Below, piece after piece: positions 7,178-8,419 of a DNA stretch of 8,419 nt. Location of the stretch: positions 1 to 8,419 of the forward strand of contig URRU01000075.1 in NCBI GenBank assembly GCA_900550335.1, read 5' to 3'. The notes below the pieces were generated by a model, which did no database searches, had not been told where the DNA came from, and saw nothing but the letters and a program-made list of their open reading frames with translations. The position numbers and the translations under genes are program-made. This DNA is from an uncultured Clostridium sp. (GTDB lineage Bacteria > Bacillota > Clostridia > Peptostreptococcales > Peptostreptococcaceae). Within the stretch, counting starts at the first letter, position 1, and the number at the start of each line of letters is the position of its first letter.

Positions 7178-7261
7178 GTGTTAAAACTTTTAGATTTTGA
7201 TGAATTAAAAATTTAAATTTAAAATTAGTCGATTTCGATTTTAAAGAAAGGGAATTTTGAT

Positions 7262-8227
7262 ATGAAAAAGTTGTGTGCAGTTGGAGAGGCACTTATAGAT
7301 TTTGTGCCTATGGAAAAAGGACAGAGATTAAAAGATGTTGTTACGTTTAAAAGAGTTGCAGGTGGAGCTCCAGCAAATGTTGCGGGTGCATTTTGTAAAC
7401 TTGGTGGAAATGCGAAAATGATAACTAAACTAGGTAACGACGCGTTTGGAGATTATATTGAGGAAACTCTTAGAGAAGTTGGGATAGAAACAGATTCTGT
7501 AATAAGAACTGATGATGCGGATACATCTCTTGCATTCGTTTCACTTGCTGCAGATGGAAATAGAGATTTCATGTTTTACAGAAGAAATTGCTCTGACTTA
7601 TCATTAGATTTTTCTGAGTTAGATGAGGATGTATTGGACGATTGCGAAATACTTCATTTTTGCAGCGTTTCATTAAAAGAAAGTCCTATGAAAAATACTC
7701 ATGTAGAACTTATAAAAAAGGCTTCTGAAAAGGGAATGATTATAAGCTTTGATCCAAATTTAAGATTTTCTCTTTGGGAAAATGAAGCTGATTTAAAATC
7801 TGCTGTCAAAGAATTTTTACCTTATGCAGATATTATAAAAATTTCTGATGAGGAGTTAGAATTTATAACAGGAGAGCAGAAAATAGAAGATGCTTTAGAA
7901 GATTTATTTGCACTAGATAAATGCAAGATTGTAGTATACACAAAAGGTGCTGAGGGAGCAGAAGTTTATACTAAAAATGCTATGGCAAAACATGATGGAT
8001 ATAAGGTAGATGTTGTAGATACTACTGGAGCAGGGGATTCGTTTATAGCAGCTTTATTATATAAAATTGCAGACTTTGATGGAAATCTTGAAGAATTACC
8101 AGAAGAGTTTATTTATGATGCAGTAAAATTTGCAAATGCATACGGAGCTTTAACTACTCAGAAACAGGGTGCTTTAGCATCTTATGCAAATATGGAAGAT
8201 ACTGTAAAATTTATGGAAAATAATTAG
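7262..8227 (+). CDS. scrK: Fructokinase, PfkB (ribokinase) family
   Basis: A 321-aa cytoplasmic sugar kinase that phosphorylates the fructose released by ScrB to fructose-6-phosphate using ATP. The N-terminus CAVGEALIDFVP and the glycine motif GGAPANVA (34-41) form the PfkB substrate-binding signature. FDPNLRFSLW is typical of fructokinases. DTTGAGDS (253-260) is the second PfkB signature, with catalytic Asp259 and the anion hole. AKGGLG-type variants are absent, and the length is normal. AAGGGA (7248-7253) lies 8 bases before the ATG. The 84-bp AT-rich gap after scrB has a 12-bp palindrome (7209-7220) but no convincing terminator. A PfkB-type rather than ROK-type ScrK matches clostridial sucrose operons such as that of Clostridium beijerinckii. 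A related 2-keto-3-deoxygluconate kinase is possible by family but not by context. Confidence 0.92.
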   Translation: MKKLCAVGEALIDFVPMEKGQRLKDVVTFKRVAGGAPANVAGAFCKLGGNAKMITKLGNDAFGDYIEETLREVGIETDSVIRTDDADTSLAFVSLAADGNRDFMFYRRNCSDLSLDFSELDEDVLDDCEILHFCSVSLKESPMKNTHVELIKKASEKGMIISFDPNLRFSLWENEADLKSAVKEFLPYADIIKISDEELEFITGEQKIEDALEDLFALDKCKIVVYTKGAEGAEVYTKNAMAKHDGYKVDVVDTTGAGDSFIAALLYKIADFDGNLEELPEEFIYDAVKFANAYGALTTQKQGALASYANMEDTVKFMENN

Positions 8228-8235
8228 TTTTGAGG

Positions 8236-8285
8236 AAGCTATTACAATATTTTTTAGTTATTAAAAAGTTTTGTGATAGCTTTTT
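8236..8285 (+). terminator. scrK: Terminator of the sucrose operon
   Basis: AAGCTATTACAA (8236-8247) pairs with TTGTGATAGCTT (8271-8282) in a 12-bp stem with one T-G wobble. The 23-base loop can itself pair through T (8251-8255) and A (8263-8267). The stem ends in five T (8281-8285). It begins 8 bases after the scrK stop, so it most likely ends the scrA-scrB-scrK transcript. Confidence 0.75.
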
Positions 8286-8336
8286 AATTTATGTGAAATA
8301 GTTTTTTAATTTAGATGATAGCTTTTTTATTTTATA
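8273..8336 (+). repeat. Three imperfect tandem repeats of the terminator 3' arm and T-tract
   Basis: Three units of about 20-22 bp follow one another: GTGATAGCTTTTTAATTTA, GTGAAATAGTTTTTTAATTTA and GATGATAGCTTTTTTATTTTA. Their ATAG elements lie at 8276, 8298 and 8318. The first unit is the 3' arm and T-tract of the scrK terminator. The third keeps ATAGCTT and could pair with the same 5' arm at 8236-8242. The remaining sequence to the window end (8341-8419) is AT-rich with nothing identifiable. Confidence 0.6.
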
Positions 8337-8419
8337 TTATATGATTTAAAAAAATTATGATAATTCTAGTAAATAGTTATTTTTTGATATTTTACAGTTA
8401 TTGTTGAAAGATTATATTC

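Noticed and set aside
7178..7261. AT-rich scrB-scrK gap with palindrome AAATTTAAATTT (7209-7220) and a CGATTT doublet (7230-7241), considered as terminator or promoter
   Set aside because: The palindrome is a weak A/T stem without a loop or T-tract, and no hexamer pair with proper spacing is visible.
8384..8418. TTGATA (8384-8389) with TATATT (8413-8418) as a promoter for a gene beyond the window
   Set aside because: The spacing is 23 bp, too long for a sigma-A promoter, and the window ends before any gene can be seen.

Overview
The window is very AT-rich, uses AGA for almost every arginine and ATA/TTA freely, and has strong AGGAGG-type ribosome binding sites. All six real genes lie on the + strand. 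This points to a low-GC anaerobic Firmicute of the Clostridia (Peptostreptococcaceae or Clostridium-like). Fusobacteria share this codon bias and the lipoprotein family seen here, so they cannot be excluded from this stretch alone.

Layout. (1) Bases 1-40 hold the intrinsic terminator of a gene upstream of the window. (2) Bases 174-3508 form one apparent transcription unit: two paralogous secreted lipoproteins of the DUF3798 type, then a LacI-family regulator of the ScrR kind. The unit closes with a strong terminator at 3524-3569. (3) A near-consensus sigma-A promoter (TTGACA, 18 bp, TATAAT; 3606-3635) carries two CpG-centred LacI/CcpA-type operator sites exactly 31 bp apart. It drives a sucrose operon: scrA (PTS permease EIIBCA), scrB (sucrose-6-phosphate hydrolase, GH32) and scrK (PfkB-type fructokinase). 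(4) Bases 8236-8340 hold a terminator whose 3' arm and T-tract are imperfectly repeated three times.

How it works together. ScrA imports sucrose and phosphorylates it to sucrose-6-phosphate. ScrB splits this into glucose-6-phosphate and fructose, and ScrK phosphorylates the fructose for glycolysis. The LacI-family protein is the obvious candidate repressor of the scrA promoter. One of the two operator sites also matches the general cre (CcpA) pattern, so carbon catabolite control may converge there.

The unusual part is the pair of DUF3798 lipoproteins co-transcribed with the repressor. A PTS needs no extracellular binding protein and no ABC permease is visible, so their role is unexplained. 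They are the best candidate here for an undescribed component, such as a surface sensor or accessory of sugar uptake. No tRNA, rRNA, CRISPR, insertion sequence, or minus-strand gene was seen. No stretch of more than 300 bases lacks a gene.
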